Shown here in pieces: positions 63,971-64,000 of a stretch of 64,000 nucleotides of DNA. Both the position numbers and the translations under genes were made by a program. The notes beneath the pieces were generated by a model. The model saw only the letters and a program-made list of their open reading frames with translations. It was not told the DNA's origin and made no database searches. Source of the stretch: Bradyrhizobium iriomotense (GTDB lineage: Bacteria > Pseudomonadota > Alphaproteobacteria > Rhizobiales > Xanthobacteraceae); assembly GCF_018130765.1 (NCBI RefSeq), contig NZ_JAFCJZ010000009.1:186001-250000 (forward strand), read 5' to 3'. Positions within the stretch are counted from its first letter, which is position 1. Each line of letters begins with the position of its first letter.

Positions 63971-64000
63971 CAGGCGTTCTCTGCGCTCCCGCCGCCCGCA

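Overview
The window looks like chromosomal DNA of an alphaproteobacterium of the Bradyrhizobium/Rhodopseudomonas group (Nitrobacteraceae). Grounds: high GC, a DUF1127 mini-protein, several Omp31/RopB-type 8-strand beta-barrel porin-like proteins, the alphaproteobacterial SOS box (GAAC-N7-GAAC) before uvrA and ssb, TrmFO, and several intergenic repeat families that I recognise from Bradyrhizobium genomes. I could run no database search, so the genus is an inference. No rRNA, tRNA or CRISPR array was seen.

Layout. 1-9.2 kb: a kinase-like gene cut by the left edge, trmFO, a DUF1127 protein, a lytic transglycosylase, a DUF2189 membrane protein, DUF3597, two paralogous mini-GNAT proteins flanking a TPR and an SPW-repeat protein, and a frameshifted DUF3828 gene. 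9.3-16.7 kb: a beta-barrel protein, a giant 1858-residue surface or secreted protein (DUF4347, three phage tail-collar domains, Ig-like repeats, beta-rich C-terminus) and a small lipoprotein. 16.7-27.8 kb: a secreted protein, an acyl-CoA synthetase plus DUF296 pair, a DUF1217 (flagellum-associated) protein, an AAA ATPase, a large repeat, an MxaD-like SRPBCC plus YVTN propeller pair, a nucleoside hydrolase, a HAD hydrolase and KptA. 27.8-34.7 kb: uvrA, three tandem beta-barrel paralogues with near-identical terminators, and ssb.

34.7-47.4 kb is a mobile island between ssb and the DUF2306/gyrA block. It starts with three translationally coupled tyrosine recombinases and a small HTH protein, the arrangement of GInt islands (ginABCD). 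Cargo: a PIN-toxin/HTH-antitoxin pair, a GSU2403-like nucleotidyltransferase, two small HTH/coiled-coil proteins, an unknown 264-residue protein, a RecD2-like helicase and a short orphan protein. The cargo may include an undescribed defence or island-maintenance module.

47.5-64 kb is core genome again: DUF2306, gyrA, kup, coaD, two cyclophilins around a TonB-C-like protein, queA, asd, a PepSY protein, a TetR regulator with a patatin-like lipoprotein, tgt, a small zinc-ribbon protein and an acyltransferase-3. Three non-coding results stand out. A threonine-rich leader peptide with a terminator precedes asd (apparent transcription attenuation). Matching TetR-type operators overlap the promoters of the PepSY and patatin genes. 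A ~113-bp palindromic repeat sits at gene 3' ends and supplies stop codons to three genes.
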